From assembly GCF_001263355.1 (NCBI RefSeq), contig NZ_LGYO01000022.1, forward strand, positions 1 to 64,000: DNA of 64,000 nt, written 5' to 3'. Made by a program: the position numbers and the translations under genes. Each line of letters begins with the position of its first letter. Position 1 is the stretch's first letter. This DNA is from Acetobacterium bakii. Its GTDB lineage: Bacteria; Bacillota; Clostridia; Eubacteriales; Eubacteriaceae. Below, in pieces: positions 53,542 to 62,108 of this stretch. Under the pieces are notes generated by a model, which worked only from the letters and a program-made list of their open reading frames with translations, searched no databases and had not been told where the DNA came from.

Positions 53542-54090
53542 TTGGAAACAAAGAAAAAGATTATGAATTCGGCATTTAGATTGTTTTCCGAAAAGGGCAA
53601 TGAATTTTCACTGACTGAAGTAGCGAATGAAGTTGGGATTAAAAAAGCTTCTATTTATGCTCATTTTATAAGCAAAGAAGTTTTACTTTATGAAGTGATT
53701 GATCAGGAAATTTACGAGTACTTTTTTGAGATCGATGAACAAAGTCGGGATTTAAAAAGTACCTTCGATATGATATTAAATTATTATAGCAAATCGAAGG
53801 CCAAACGATACTTTTGGAAACGGCTGTTATTATTTCCACCCGCAGTGTTTGAAACCACCCTCATTTCGAAAATCAACAAGCTGACGGAACAGCGTTATGC
53901 AATTATAAAAGATTTAATAAAATTAAATATGGAAAAAGGGATCATCAGACCTCAAGATCCAGAAACAGTGTTATATTCATTTCTTGCAATGATTCATGGG
54001 TTAGTCTCAATCTCTATTATTTACGAATCAGAGAATTTGAAAATAAATCACGATGATATATGGCAAAATTTCTGGAATGGTATTAAATAA
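53542..54090 (+). CDS. TetR family transcriptional regulator
   Basis: This 182-residue protein has an N-terminal TetR helix-turn-helix (~10-50: NSAFRLFSEKGNEFSLTEVA then GIKKASIYAHFISKE). The C-terminal ligand domain is diverged. Start TTG 53542, eight bases after GAGAGG, is preferred to TTG 53536. It is the first gene of the operon, 12 bases before the hyfB-like gene, and probably represses itself and the complex genes from the palindrome at 53500. Confidence 0.85.
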   Translation: METKKKIMNSAFRLFSEKGNEFSLTEVANEVGIKKASIYAHFISKEVLLYEVIDQEIYEYFFEIDEQSRDLKSTFDMILNYYSKSKAKRYFWKRLLLFPPAVFETTLISKINKLTEQRYAIIKDLIKLNMEKGIIRPQDPETVLYSFLAMIHGLVSISIIYESENLKINHDDIWQNFWNGIK

Positions 54091-54102
54091 GGAGACCCCA
54101 AA

Positions 54103-56163
54103 ATGTTACTTATAATTCACAACATTGGCGAACACAATAGTTTATTTCTGATTGCTATTTTATTATATCTGATCGCAGCAGTTACAGCGCTTATTTTAAT
54201 AAAACATCATAAACTGTGTAACATTGCATCAAACATTATCTGCATGGCTGCAGCGTTAGTTGGCGCAGCCGCTTCATTAATAAAAATTTTCACAGGGACC
54301 ACCCAAACAAATAGTTTTATTCTTCAGTCTACTATTCCGCAGCTATCCATGAATATAAGAATCGATACTTTATCGGCATTCTTTGTGCTTTGCTTGTCGG
54401 TCCTTGTTTTTTCGGTTTCGATATACTCGATTGGTTATATTTCGCACTACTATGGGAAAAGAAATGTGGGATTATTTAATTTCTTATATGTAAGCTTCAT
54501 TTTATCAATGTTCCTATTGATGATAGCGGGAAATAGTGTATTTTTCTATATTGCATGGGAAGCCATGTCGATCATTTCATATTTTCTGGTAATTTTCGAG
54601 TCGGAACGAGAAGAAAATTTGCGGGCTGGTAAATTGTATATCATTATGACTCATTTAGGAACCGCATTTTTATTAATCGGGTTTATGATGATGTATAGCT
54701 ACACCCAATCTTTTGATATTTTCGGAAGTTCGGCAGCCATACCAGCGGCGGCAAAAAACCTGATGTTTGTATTTTTTCTGATTGGATTTGGAACCAAAGC
54801 CGGGGTCATGCCGCTTCATATCTGGTTGCCTCAGGCACATCCGGCAGCACCCAGCAATGTGTCTGCCTTGATGTCCGGGATCATGATTAAAACAGCGATC
54901 TATGGAATGATCCGGTTTATGTTTTGTTATTTACAGATCCAGGATGTCTGGTGGGGCGTAGTCATCCTATGCGTTGGGATTGTATCCACTGTGCTGGGGG
55001 TTGCCTATGCTTTGATGGAGCACAATATAAAAAAAATACTGGCATTTTCCAGCGTTGAAAATATTGGGATAATTCTGATTGGCTTGGGCGTATCCTTTAT
55101 TGCATTTGCTCAAAACAATGAATTTTTAGGCGGCCTGGCGCTTGTTGCAGCGCTGCTGCATACCTTTAACCATACCCTGTTTAAAGGTGGGTTGTTTCTT
55201 AGCGCAGGATCCATTCAATATGCCACCCATACAAAGGAGCTTGACAAACTCGGCGGGTTGATTAAAAAAATGCCGATCACGGCGCTGATGGTATTGTGCT
55301 TTTCGCTGGCCATTTCAGCAGTCGTTCCTTTTAATGGATTTGTCAGTGAGTGGCTGGTTTACCAATCCTTGTTCTTGAATATCGGTTATGGCGGCGGTGG
55401 CCTGAATATTTTATCCATTTTATCAATTGCCGCGCTGGGATTGGCCGGAGCCCTGGCCGCAGCCTGTTTTGTTAAGCTGTTTGGGATTTCTTTTTTGGGA
55501 CTGCCGAGAAGCGACAATGCCCAAAAGGCAAAAGAGGTTCCGGCGACAATGAATATAGGAATGGGCATGCTAGCCGGGCTCTGTCTGGCAAGTGGTCTTT
55601 TTCCAGGCTTTTTCATCGATATTGCGGATAAAGTTGTTCGCAGTCTCACCGGTTTATCAATCACCGCTAATTTGCAGGGCGGGTTTTTAAACGCTACGGC
55701 GCCACTGGTTGTTTCCGGAAATAGTATTGCGCCATTGGAAATACTGATTGTGATACTGGCTTTAATTGCCGGCGCGCTTCTGATCATCCGATTAATCGGT
55801 GGAAAATATATCGAACGGAAATACGGAACCTGGGATTGCGGTTTTGAAGCACTCAATTCAAGAATGCAGTACACCGCCACAGGATTTTCAAAGCCTTTAA
55901 GGATTGTTTTTAGTATTTTATATCGGCCGGGAAGAAAAGTTGAAATAGAAGAAGGTATTTCTTCTTACTTTCCAACCTCCATTAAATATAAGGTCTGGAC
56001 AGAACCGATTTTTGAGAAGTATTTTTATAATCCGGTACTCAATATGGTCAGCAAAATTTCACTGAAAATAATAAACACGGTACAGACGGGAAGTATTCAC
56101 GCGTACCTGATATACATTTTCATTGCCGTTTTAACATTAATGCTTTATAACAGGCTCGCATAG
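54103..56163 (+). CDS. HyfB/HycC-like proton-pumping subunit (NuoL/MrpA family)
   Basis: This 686-residue protein has about 16 membrane helices and the proton-conducting antiporter module: IAWEAMSIISYFLV (conserved Glu on helix 5), GTKAGVMPLHIWLPQAHPAAPSNVSALMSG and LLHTFNHTLFKGGLFLSAG. It is closest in form to HyfB, the NuoL-like subunit of group 4 hydrogenases and related complexes. It is the first structural gene of a six-gene complex. Confidence 0.9.
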   Translation: MLLIIHNIGEHNSLFLIAILLYLIAAVTALILIKHHKLCNIASNIICMAAALVGAAASLIKIFTGTTQTNSFILQSTIPQLSMNIRIDTLSAFFVLCLSVLVFSVSIYSIGYISHYYGKRNVGLFNFLYVSFILSMFLLMIAGNSVFFYIAWEAMSIISYFLVIFESEREENLRAGKLYIIMTHLGTAFLLIGFMMMYSYTQSFDIFGSSAAIPAAAKNLMFVFFLIGFGTKAGVMPLHIWLPQAHPAAPSNVSALMSGIMIKTAIYGMIRFMFCYLQIQDVWWGVVILCVGIVSTVLGVAYALMEHNIKKILAFSSVENIGIILIGLGVSFIAFAQNNEFLGGLALVAALLHTFNHTLFKGGLFLSAGSIQYATHTKELDKLGGLIKKMPITALMVLCFSLAISAVVPFNGFVSEWLVYQSLFLNIGYGGGGLNILSILSIAALGLAGALAAACFVKLFGISFLGLPRSDNAQKAKEVPATMNIGMGMLAGLCLASGLFPGFFIDIADKVVRSLTGLSITANLQGGFLNATAPLVVSGNSIAPLEILIVILALIAGALLIIRLIGGKYIERKYGTWDCGFEALNSRMQYTATGFSKPLRIVFSILYRPGRKVEIEEGISSYFPTSIKYKVWTEPIFEKYFYNPVLNMVSKISLKIINTVQTGSIHAYLIYIFIAVLTLMLYNRLA

Positions 56164-56177
56164 AAGGAGATTCAGTA

Positions 56178-57125
56178 ATGGTAGAGGCAGTATATTTAAT
56201 TGTTCAAATAAGCGTAATTATTTTGATTGCGCCGTTGGTCAACGGAATTATAAAAAAAATAAAGGCATTAACCCAAAAGCGAACCGGCGGACCTCTTTTG
56301 CAAATGTATTATGATTTGTTTAAAATGTTAAAAAAAACCGCCGTTGTGTCAGATGTGTCGTCGTGGATATTCAAGGTTACGCCTTTTATCGTATTTTCCA
56401 CAGCAGTTGCCGCCGCACTGATTGTGCCGGTGACCACCCTGATTAAACCCCGGTGGTTTCCGGGAGATCTTATTATGTTGGTTTCGATATTTGCCCTGGG
56501 CAGATTTTTTATGATGCTTGCGGCATTGGATGCCGGAAGCACCTTTGGCGGCATGGGGGCCAGCCGCGAAGCAATGATTTCCTCGCTCATCGAGCCGTCC
56601 ATCATTGTATCGTTGATTACAGTAGGGCTTATTGCAAAATCAACCTCTGTTTTTGAGATAATGAATTTTATGCAGGAAATCCATAATCCCTTAATTCATC
56701 CCGTTTATATCATGTCTTTTTGTGCTCTGGTTATTATTATTATTGCCGAAACCTCAAGAATCCCGGTGGATGATCCCGGTACGCATCTTGAGCTGACGAT
56801 GGTCCATGAGGCCATGGTGCTGGAGTATTCGGGCAGAAATCTGGCCCTGATGGAGCTTGGTGCGGCCATTAAACAGCTGGTGTTTATTACTTTGCTGGTC
56901 AATATTTTCATCCCTCATGATCAGTTGATTAACATTACCGGTTTTGCCGGGATTGGAATATCACTGTTGGTTTATTTATTGAAGATTGTTGTGGTATCGA
57001 TAGTTATTGCCATTGCCGAGGTAAGCACAGTCAAACTCAGACTCTTCAGCATACCGAATCTCGCCGCGCTGTCATTTATCCTATCCTTTATAGGATTTTT
57101 ACAATATTTCGTTTTTGGAGGATAA
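56178..57125 (+). CDS. HyfC/HycD-like membrane subunit (NuoH family)
   Basis: This 315-residue protein has about eight membrane helices and the NuoH-type segments QKRTGGPLLQMYYDLFKM near the N-terminus, AALDAGSTFGGMGASREAM, and EMVHEAMVLEYSGR-like LTMVHEAMVLEYSGRN with conserved acids. It joins the soluble arm to the membrane arm. It starts 14 bases after hyfB-like, RBS AAGGAG. Confidence 0.93.
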   Translation: MVEAVYLIVQISVIILIAPLVNGIIKKIKALTQKRTGGPLLQMYYDLFKMLKKTAVVSDVSSWIFKVTPFIVFSTAVAAALIVPVTTLIKPRWFPGDLIMLVSIFALGRFFMMLAALDAGSTFGGMGASREAMISSLIEPSIIVSLITVGLIAKSTSVFEIMNFMQEIHNPLIHPVYIMSFCALVIIIIAETSRIPVDDPGTHLELTMVHEAMVLEYSGRNLALMELGAAIKQLVFITLLVNIFIPHDQLINITGFAGIGISLLVYLLKIVVVSIVIAIAEVSTVKLRLFSIPNLAALSFILSFIGFLQYFVFGG

Positions 57126-57127
57126 AA

Positions 57128-57784
57128 ATGTCGAATTATCTTGATGCATTATCGGTTTTATTATTAATATCCGCGTTTGTTCTGATGGGAAATAAACGAA
57201 CAAATGCCTATATAAAAAGCTTTAAAATGCAATCAATACTGATTGCAATTCTAACCGGAGTTATGGGCATAAACAGTCTTTTGAAAGACGGCCATGTTGA
57301 TATGCTGGTGGTTTGTGCCGTTGTAATAGGGATTAAGGTTATATATATTCCCTACCTTTTAAATAAGACGTGTAAAAATGTGGCCTACAGGGTCGAAAAA
57401 GATTTTTATTTCAATATCCCCATCCTTATTCTAGGGTGTTGCTTTATTGTGGTATTTACCTATTTTTCACTTTCAACAACCACTGGGATAAACTCCGGGA
57501 ACATTAATATGCAAGTCATTAACTCGGTTTCCCTGATTTTAATCGGGTTGTTTTTTATGATCAGCAGAAAAAAGGCGATTGGCTTAATCATCGGATTTCT
57601 GGTGATTGAAAATGGGATCTTTGTCACGGCCTTGTTTGCCACCCAGGGCATGCCCTTTATTGTGGATATGGGAATATTAATGGATATATTAGTTGCCGTG
57701 ATCATCATGGGAATGATGGCGTTTCGAATCGATGAAAAGTTCGTGTCGACGGATGGCAATAAAATTAAAGATTTGAGAGGATAA
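57128..57784 (+). CDS. HyfE-like membrane subunit
   Basis: This 218-residue protein has about six membrane helices and resembles HyfE (NuoK-related, longer). The VIENGIFVTALFATQGMPF segment is typical of HyfE, with the buried Glu in VIENG. It lies two bases after the NuoH-like gene. Confidence 0.88.
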   Translation: MSNYLDALSVLLLISAFVLMGNKRTNAYIKSFKMQSILIAILTGVMGINSLLKDGHVDMLVVCAVVIGIKVIYIPYLLNKTCKNVAYRVEKDFYFNIPILILGCCFIVVFTYFSLSTTTGINSGNINMQVINSVSLILIGLFFMISRKKAIGLIIGFLVIENGIFVTALFATQGMPFIVDMGILMDILVAVIIMGMMAFRIDEKFVSTDGNKIKDLRG

Positions 57785-57788
57785 AATA

Positions 57789-59261
57789 ATGGGATTTGTT
57801 TTACTGGCAGTGCCGGTCATTGCGGTTGTGCTGTTTTTTCTTTTGAAAAAAATGCAATATCAACATGCAGTAAGTGTAACAGCTTCAATTATTTTAGTGA
57901 TCCTTGGGGCTTTTTTAACCCGCGAGGTGATGCTTTACGGTACGGTGGAATATACTGCCTTAGGCGGGATTTTTTATATTGACGCGTTAAGCATTATTGT
58001 ACTGGATATTGTCGTGATTATTGGTTTTTTGACAAGTGTTTACTCCATTGGCTATTTGGAAGAAGAATTAAGGGAGGGGAAGCTCGATCAGGGCAGGCTG
58101 CGAATTTATTATATTTTAATGTATGCCTTTATCTTTACCATGTTGCTGGCATTAACCGTTAAAAACATTGGCATCATGTGGGTCGCCATTGAAGCAACCA
58201 CATTGTCTTCCGCATTTCTGGTGGGTTTCTATAATGGGAAGGATGCCATTGACGCCGCCTGGAAGTATATTATTATCTGTTCGGTGGGAATTGGTATCGC
58301 ATTATTGGGAATCATATTTTTACAATTTTCATCCATTGGCGTTGTGGAAAGTTCGCAGTTTTTGGACTGGACAGCGTTGTTTAACAATGCAGCGGACTTA
58401 AAAGGTCCGACCCTGCGCTTATCGTTTATCTTTATTTTAGTTGGCTTTGGCACCAAGGTTGGGCTTGCGCCAATGCATACATGGCTTCCGGATGCCCATA
58501 GTCAGGCCCCTTCGCCAATCAGTACATTGATGTCGGGGGTTTTATTAAACGGCGCAATGTATGGGATTATTCGAATTGTGGCCATCATCAACCATAGCTT
58601 TGGAAACAGTATCTTTGTTGGCCGGATTATGGTCACCGTTGGAGTGTTGTCAGTGGCAACCGCTGCGGTATTTGTTTTTACCCAAAAGGACTACAAACGG
58701 ATGTTGGCTTATTCAAGTATCGAACATATGGGTATTATTGCCATTGCCATCGGATTTTTTACCCCATTATCCATTTTCGGCGGATTGCTCCATATGATCA
58801 ATCACTCCTTCACAAAATCAATGTTGTTTTTATCAACCGGGAATATCCTGCAAAAATACAATACCAAAGAAATTTCTAAAATCAGAGGCATGTTTAAATT
58901 GCTGCCGGTAACAGCAACCGTTTTTCTGCTTGGTTTATTTGCCATCGGCGGAGCACCGCCCTTCAGTGTTTTTACCAGCGAACTGTTAGTGATCTCATCA
59001 ATTTTCCAGGAAAATAATTTTCTGGTTGGGGGCTTGTTGATTCTGCTCATTGCCATTATTTTTACCGGGATTGTAGTAACAATGTTTAAAATGTTTTATG
59101 GAAATGAAATTCCCAGGGAAACGAGCCCAGGCGAAGGGAATATTCCGGGAGTAGTGACGATTGTGGGACTTTTAGTGATCATCACCGCGATGGGTCTTTA
59201 TATACCCGGTGAACTAAAAGGCTTGATTGAAAATGCAGTAAAAATAATTATTGGAGGATAG
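57789..59261 (+). CDS. HyfF-like proton-pumping subunit (NuoN/NuoL family)
   Basis: This 490-residue protein has about 14 membrane helices and the antiporter signatures MWVAIEATTLSSAFLVGFYN, GTKVGLAPMHTWLPDAHSQA and MLAYSSIEHMGIIAIAIG. A second antiporter-like subunit beside HyfB is a feature of Hyf- and Ehr-type complexes and suggests two or more ion channels. Confidence 0.92.
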   Translation: MGFVLLAVPVIAVVLFFLLKKMQYQHAVSVTASIILVILGAFLTREVMLYGTVEYTALGGIFYIDALSIIVLDIVVIIGFLTSVYSIGYLEEELREGKLDQGRLRIYYILMYAFIFTMLLALTVKNIGIMWVAIEATTLSSAFLVGFYNGKDAIDAAWKYIIICSVGIGIALLGIIFLQFSSIGVVESSQFLDWTALFNNAADLKGPTLRLSFIFILVGFGTKVGLAPMHTWLPDAHSQAPSPISTLMSGVLLNGAMYGIIRIVAIINHSFGNSIFVGRIMVTVGVLSVATAAVFVFTQKDYKRMLAYSSIEHMGIIAIAIGFFTPLSIFGGLLHMINHSFTKSMLFLSTGNILQKYNTKEISKIRGMFKLLPVTATVFLLGLFAIGGAPPFSVFTSELLVISSIFQENNFLVGGLLILLIAIIFTGIVVTMFKMFYGNEIPRETSPGEGNIPGVVTIVGLLVIITAMGLYIPGELKGLIENAVKIIIGG

Positions 59262-59265
59262 ACTA

Positions 59266-60849
59266 TTGATCGATACTGAAACAAATAAAAAGCTAACGGA
59301 AATCTTTGCTGATGATATTCTTGATCGGTTGAATTGCAACTCAAATGAACTTTATTTAACGGTTGAGCCTGCTAAAATATTATCGATCTGTAAATACATC
59401 AACAGCGAAATGGGTTACCCTCTGGTCTCGATGTTTGCCAATGATGAAATAAGCTTATGTGAAAATTATGCGATTTATTATGTTTTTGCAGACCGCGAAA
59501 AGGGACAGTTTTTAATCATTAAAACACTGATTGATCCCCTTAAGATGGCGTTTAAATCCATCACCGGAAAGGTCCATGCAGCGGCGCGATATGAACGGGA
59601 AATCAAAGATTTATTTGGTCTGAATCCGATCGGACATCCCAATCCCAAGAGATTGGTCTTTCACGGGAACTGGCCGGATGAAGCATTTCCCTTACGCAAA
59701 TCCTTTGATTTGCACCATAAGCCTGATTTTGCAAAAAAATCAATAAACTTCGGCAAGGTCATCAGCGCCGGTGTTTATGAGATTCCCGTCGGCCCGGTTC
59801 ATGCAGGAATTATCGAACCCGGTCATTTCAGATTCAGTGTTGCCGGGGAACCGATTATTAATTTAGAAGCCCAATTGTATTTTGTTCACAAGGGCATCGA
59901 AAAAATGTGTGAAGGCGAGAGCATTGAAAAGTGCCTGTATGTGTCCGAACGGATCTCCGGCGATGAAAGCTTTACAAACTCTTATGCTTATTGTCAGGCC
60001 ATTGAAAAAATTGCCAAAATAAAAATTCCGGCAAGAGCTGGATTTACCCGGGTTGTTTTCGCGGAGCTGGAAAGACTGACAAATCACCTGGGCGACCTGG
60101 GTGGCCTATGTACGGATGTGGCCTATGGTTTTGCCGCATATCAGTTTAGAATGATGAAGGGCTGGGCTTATGCGATTGCCGATGAGCTGTGCGGCATGCG
60201 ATTTTTACGAGGGGTCAACAAGCTTGGCGGGGTCAGAAAAGATTTTATTGCGGGTAAGGAATTAATAATTATCAAAGCATTAGAAAAAATAAAAAAAGAG
60301 CTTATGGATACGAATGAAATTATAAAATCAAACGGTCTTTTCATTGACCGGGTTGAACATACCGGAATATTGAGCAAAAAAATTGCCACCGATTTAAATG
60401 CCGTCGGGCCAGCAGGACGGGGCTCTGGAATTCTTTATGATGTCCGGAAAGCGTTCCCAAATGAAGCATATCGGCAGCTTGAATTCAAGATTCCCGAGCA
60501 TCATAATGGCGATGTTAATTGTCGGATCAATGTAAAAATAGAAGAGTGCTACGAAGCTATTGAGATAATATTAAAAGCACTGGAAATAATGCCCCGGGGC
60601 AAGGTGCTGGAGCAGATTGATGCGGTAGCACCTTATCAATTTGCCTTTGGCATCACGGAGTCCCCAAGAGGTGAAAATATCCACTGGGTCATGACCGGCG
60701 AAAATAACACGATATTTCGTTACAAAATAAGAACCCCTTCCTTTTGCAACTGGCCGGCTTTGTGCCATGCGGTAAAGGGTAATATTGTGCCGGATTTTCC
60801 ACTCATAAACAAAAGCTTCAATTTGTCATATGCTGGAAATGATTTATAG
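59266..60849 (+). CDS. HyfG/HycE-like catalytic-type subunit without Ni-Fe ligands (Ehr-type)
   Basis: The 527 residues have a NuoC-like domain (1-~150; ARYEREIKDLFGLNPIGHPN) and a NuoD/hydrogenase large-subunit domain. True hydrogenases have a CxxC in RVCGIC..H and a second CxxC in DPCxxC near the C-terminus. Here the first site reads ERISGDESF (Ser231 and Glu234 in place of Cys) and the last reads SFNLSYAGNDL (Ser521 and Gly524). So no Ni-Fe site can form. The flanking folds are intact (AYCQAIEKIA, SFCNWPALCHAVKGNIVPDFPLI), so it is a conserved variant and not a decayed gene. TTG 59266 is eight bases after GGAGG. Confidence 0.9.
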   Translation: MIDTETNKKLTEIFADDILDRLNCNSNELYLTVEPAKILSICKYINSEMGYPLVSMFANDEISLCENYAIYYVFADREKGQFLIIKTLIDPLKMAFKSITGKVHAAARYEREIKDLFGLNPIGHPNPKRLVFHGNWPDEAFPLRKSFDLHHKPDFAKKSINFGKVISAGVYEIPVGPVHAGIIEPGHFRFSVAGEPIINLEAQLYFVHKGIEKMCEGESIEKCLYVSERISGDESFTNSYAYCQAIEKIAKIKIPARAGFTRVVFAELERLTNHLGDLGGLCTDVAYGFAAYQFRMMKGWAYAIADELCGMRFLRGVNKLGGVRKDFIAGKELIIIKALEKIKKELMDTNEIIKSNGLFIDRVEHTGILSKKIATDLNAVGPAGRGSGILYDVRKAFPNEAYRQLEFKIPEHHNGDVNCRINVKIEECYEAIEIILKALEIMPRGKVLEQIDAVAPYQFAFGITESPRGENIHWVMTGENNTIFRYKIRTPSFCNWPALCHAVKGNIVPDFPLINKSFNLSYAGNDL

Positions 60850-60859
60850 GAGGATAAAA

Positions 60860-61648
60860 ATGTTTAAAATAATCAAAAAAATAATCAAGTACCCAAGAGT
60901 TACGCAAAATTATCCCAAATATACGGATCATTCAATTCCATTTATCGGCAAACCGGAAATCGATCTGGAAAAATGTACACGATGCGGTGAATGCATGAAA
61001 CGGTGTCCCTCCCATGCCATCGTATTGGATAAAAAAGCAAGTGATATCGGCATAAATTATGATGAGTGTGTATTCTGTGGCCTGTGTGAAGACATTTGCC
61101 CAGTGGGGGCAGCGGTAATGACAAGTAAGTTTGAACTTGCCGAGAAAGACCGCAATAAACTCAGAAAGAATACCCTCATTATTGGGGAGCGAACTTACTT
61201 GGATAAATCATATGAAATAGTGTGCAGTGAACTTAAGGCGAATATCCATAAGACTTTTGGCAGAAGTCTTCATATCAGAGCAGTGGATGCGGGATCGTGC
61301 AACGGCTGTGATAGTGAAATAAATGGATTAAGCAATCCTTTTAACGATTCCGAAAGATTGGGAATTAATTTTGTGGCATCACCAAGGCATGCTGATATGC
61401 TTCTGGTAACCGGTGCGGCGACAAGAAATATGCAGCTGGCCCTGGCCAAGACATATAACGCAACTCCCGATCCTAAGCTGGTTGTTGCCGTGGGTGCCTG
61501 TGCGTGCAGCGGTGGCATATTTAAGGATACATATGCCACCAGTAACGGGATAGACAGAATTGTTCCGGTAGATGTGTACATCCCAGGTTGTCCGCCAAGA
61601 CCCCAGGCGATATTGTACGGGATATTGAAAGCCTTGGACCGAGTTTGA
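60860..61648 (+). CDS. Fused 2x[4Fe-4S] ferredoxin and NuoB-like subunit (HyfH-HyfI type)
   Basis: This 262-residue protein starts at ATG 60860 after AGGAGG. The N-terminal half has two 4Fe-4S motifs, CTRCGECMKRCP and CVFCGLCEDICP. The C-terminal half is the NuoB/HycG-like small subunit with the N2-type ligands: CNGCDSEI, GACACSGG and IPGCPPRP, all present. So electrons could pass through the cluster chain, although the large subunit has no metal site. In HycF/HycG and HyfH/HyfI these are separate proteins; the fusion is a feature of this operon. Confidence 0.88.
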   Translation: MFKIIKKIIKYPRVTQNYPKYTDHSIPFIGKPEIDLEKCTRCGECMKRCPSHAIVLDKKASDIGINYDECVFCGLCEDICPVGAAVMTSKFELAEKDRNKLRKNTLIIGERTYLDKSYEIVCSELKANIHKTFGRSLHIRAVDAGSCNGCDSEINGLSNPFNDSERLGINFVASPRHADMLLVTGAATRNMQLALAKTYNATPDPKLVVAVGACACSGGIFKDTYATSNGIDRIVPVDVYIPGCPPRPQAILYGILKALDRV

Positions 61649-61675
61649 CGAAATAATACGATAATAAGAAGCAGC

Positions 61676-61717
61676 AAGAAACAGGACCCGGAAATTTTCG
61701 GGTCCTGTTTCTTTTTT
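61676..61717 (+). terminator. Intrinsic terminator after the Ehr-like operon
   Basis: AAGAAACAGGACCCG and CGGGTCCTGTTTCTT form a 15-bp stem with an 8-base loop, followed by a T-run. Confidence 0.92.
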
Positions 61718-62108
61718 ATTGTCTGGGGACGTGTAAAATATCATCCTCCGAAATAAGTGCATTATTTCCTCTTGTTCAAAGGATATCATTATGTTAGAGT
61801 AAAAACAATTGAGTATCATCAGGAAAATAAGATAGATCGAGTAATAAGGAATAGAAATTGTCTTTATTGGAAGTGAACACATTGAAATATCTTATTGATT
61901 AAAGAGTGATGATATTCGAGGAATGCTTTTTTCATTTGGTTTTAGTAAAAACCATTCCAGACAGAGAAAAATTTCCCTTTGTTTGGCGATAGGAGACATG
62001 GATTAGTCAAAAAATAATAGAAAAAAATGCTGTTTTGATGGTTAAGCCATGATGATGGCTTAAAGGTTTTGATTAATACACAATCTTATTATTGAAAGAG
62101 GTAGATTT
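61718..62108. other. Intergenic region before the anion transporter
   Basis: About 390 bases without a gene I can support. It includes a GGGGAC sequence near 61725 that only superficially resembles the repeats at 31741 and 37016, and the palindrome at 62042-62063. No clear promoter was found. Confidence 0.5.
62042..62063 (+). promoter_or_regulatory. 9-bp palindrome upstream of the anion transporter
   Basis: TTAAGCCAT-GATG-ATGGCTTAA, a perfect inverted repeat 46 bases before the transporter start. It could be a repressor operator or a small mRNA hairpin. Confidence 0.45.

Noticed and set aside
59266-61648. Functional [NiFe]-hydrogenase (formate hydrogenlyase)
   Set aside because: Both CxxC motifs of the large subunit are absent, so hydrogenase activity is not supported despite overall similarity to Hyf.
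61720-61760. Third copy of the long-hairpin repeat (GTCTGGGGACGTG)
   Set aside because: Only about nine bases match; no second arm or apex is present.
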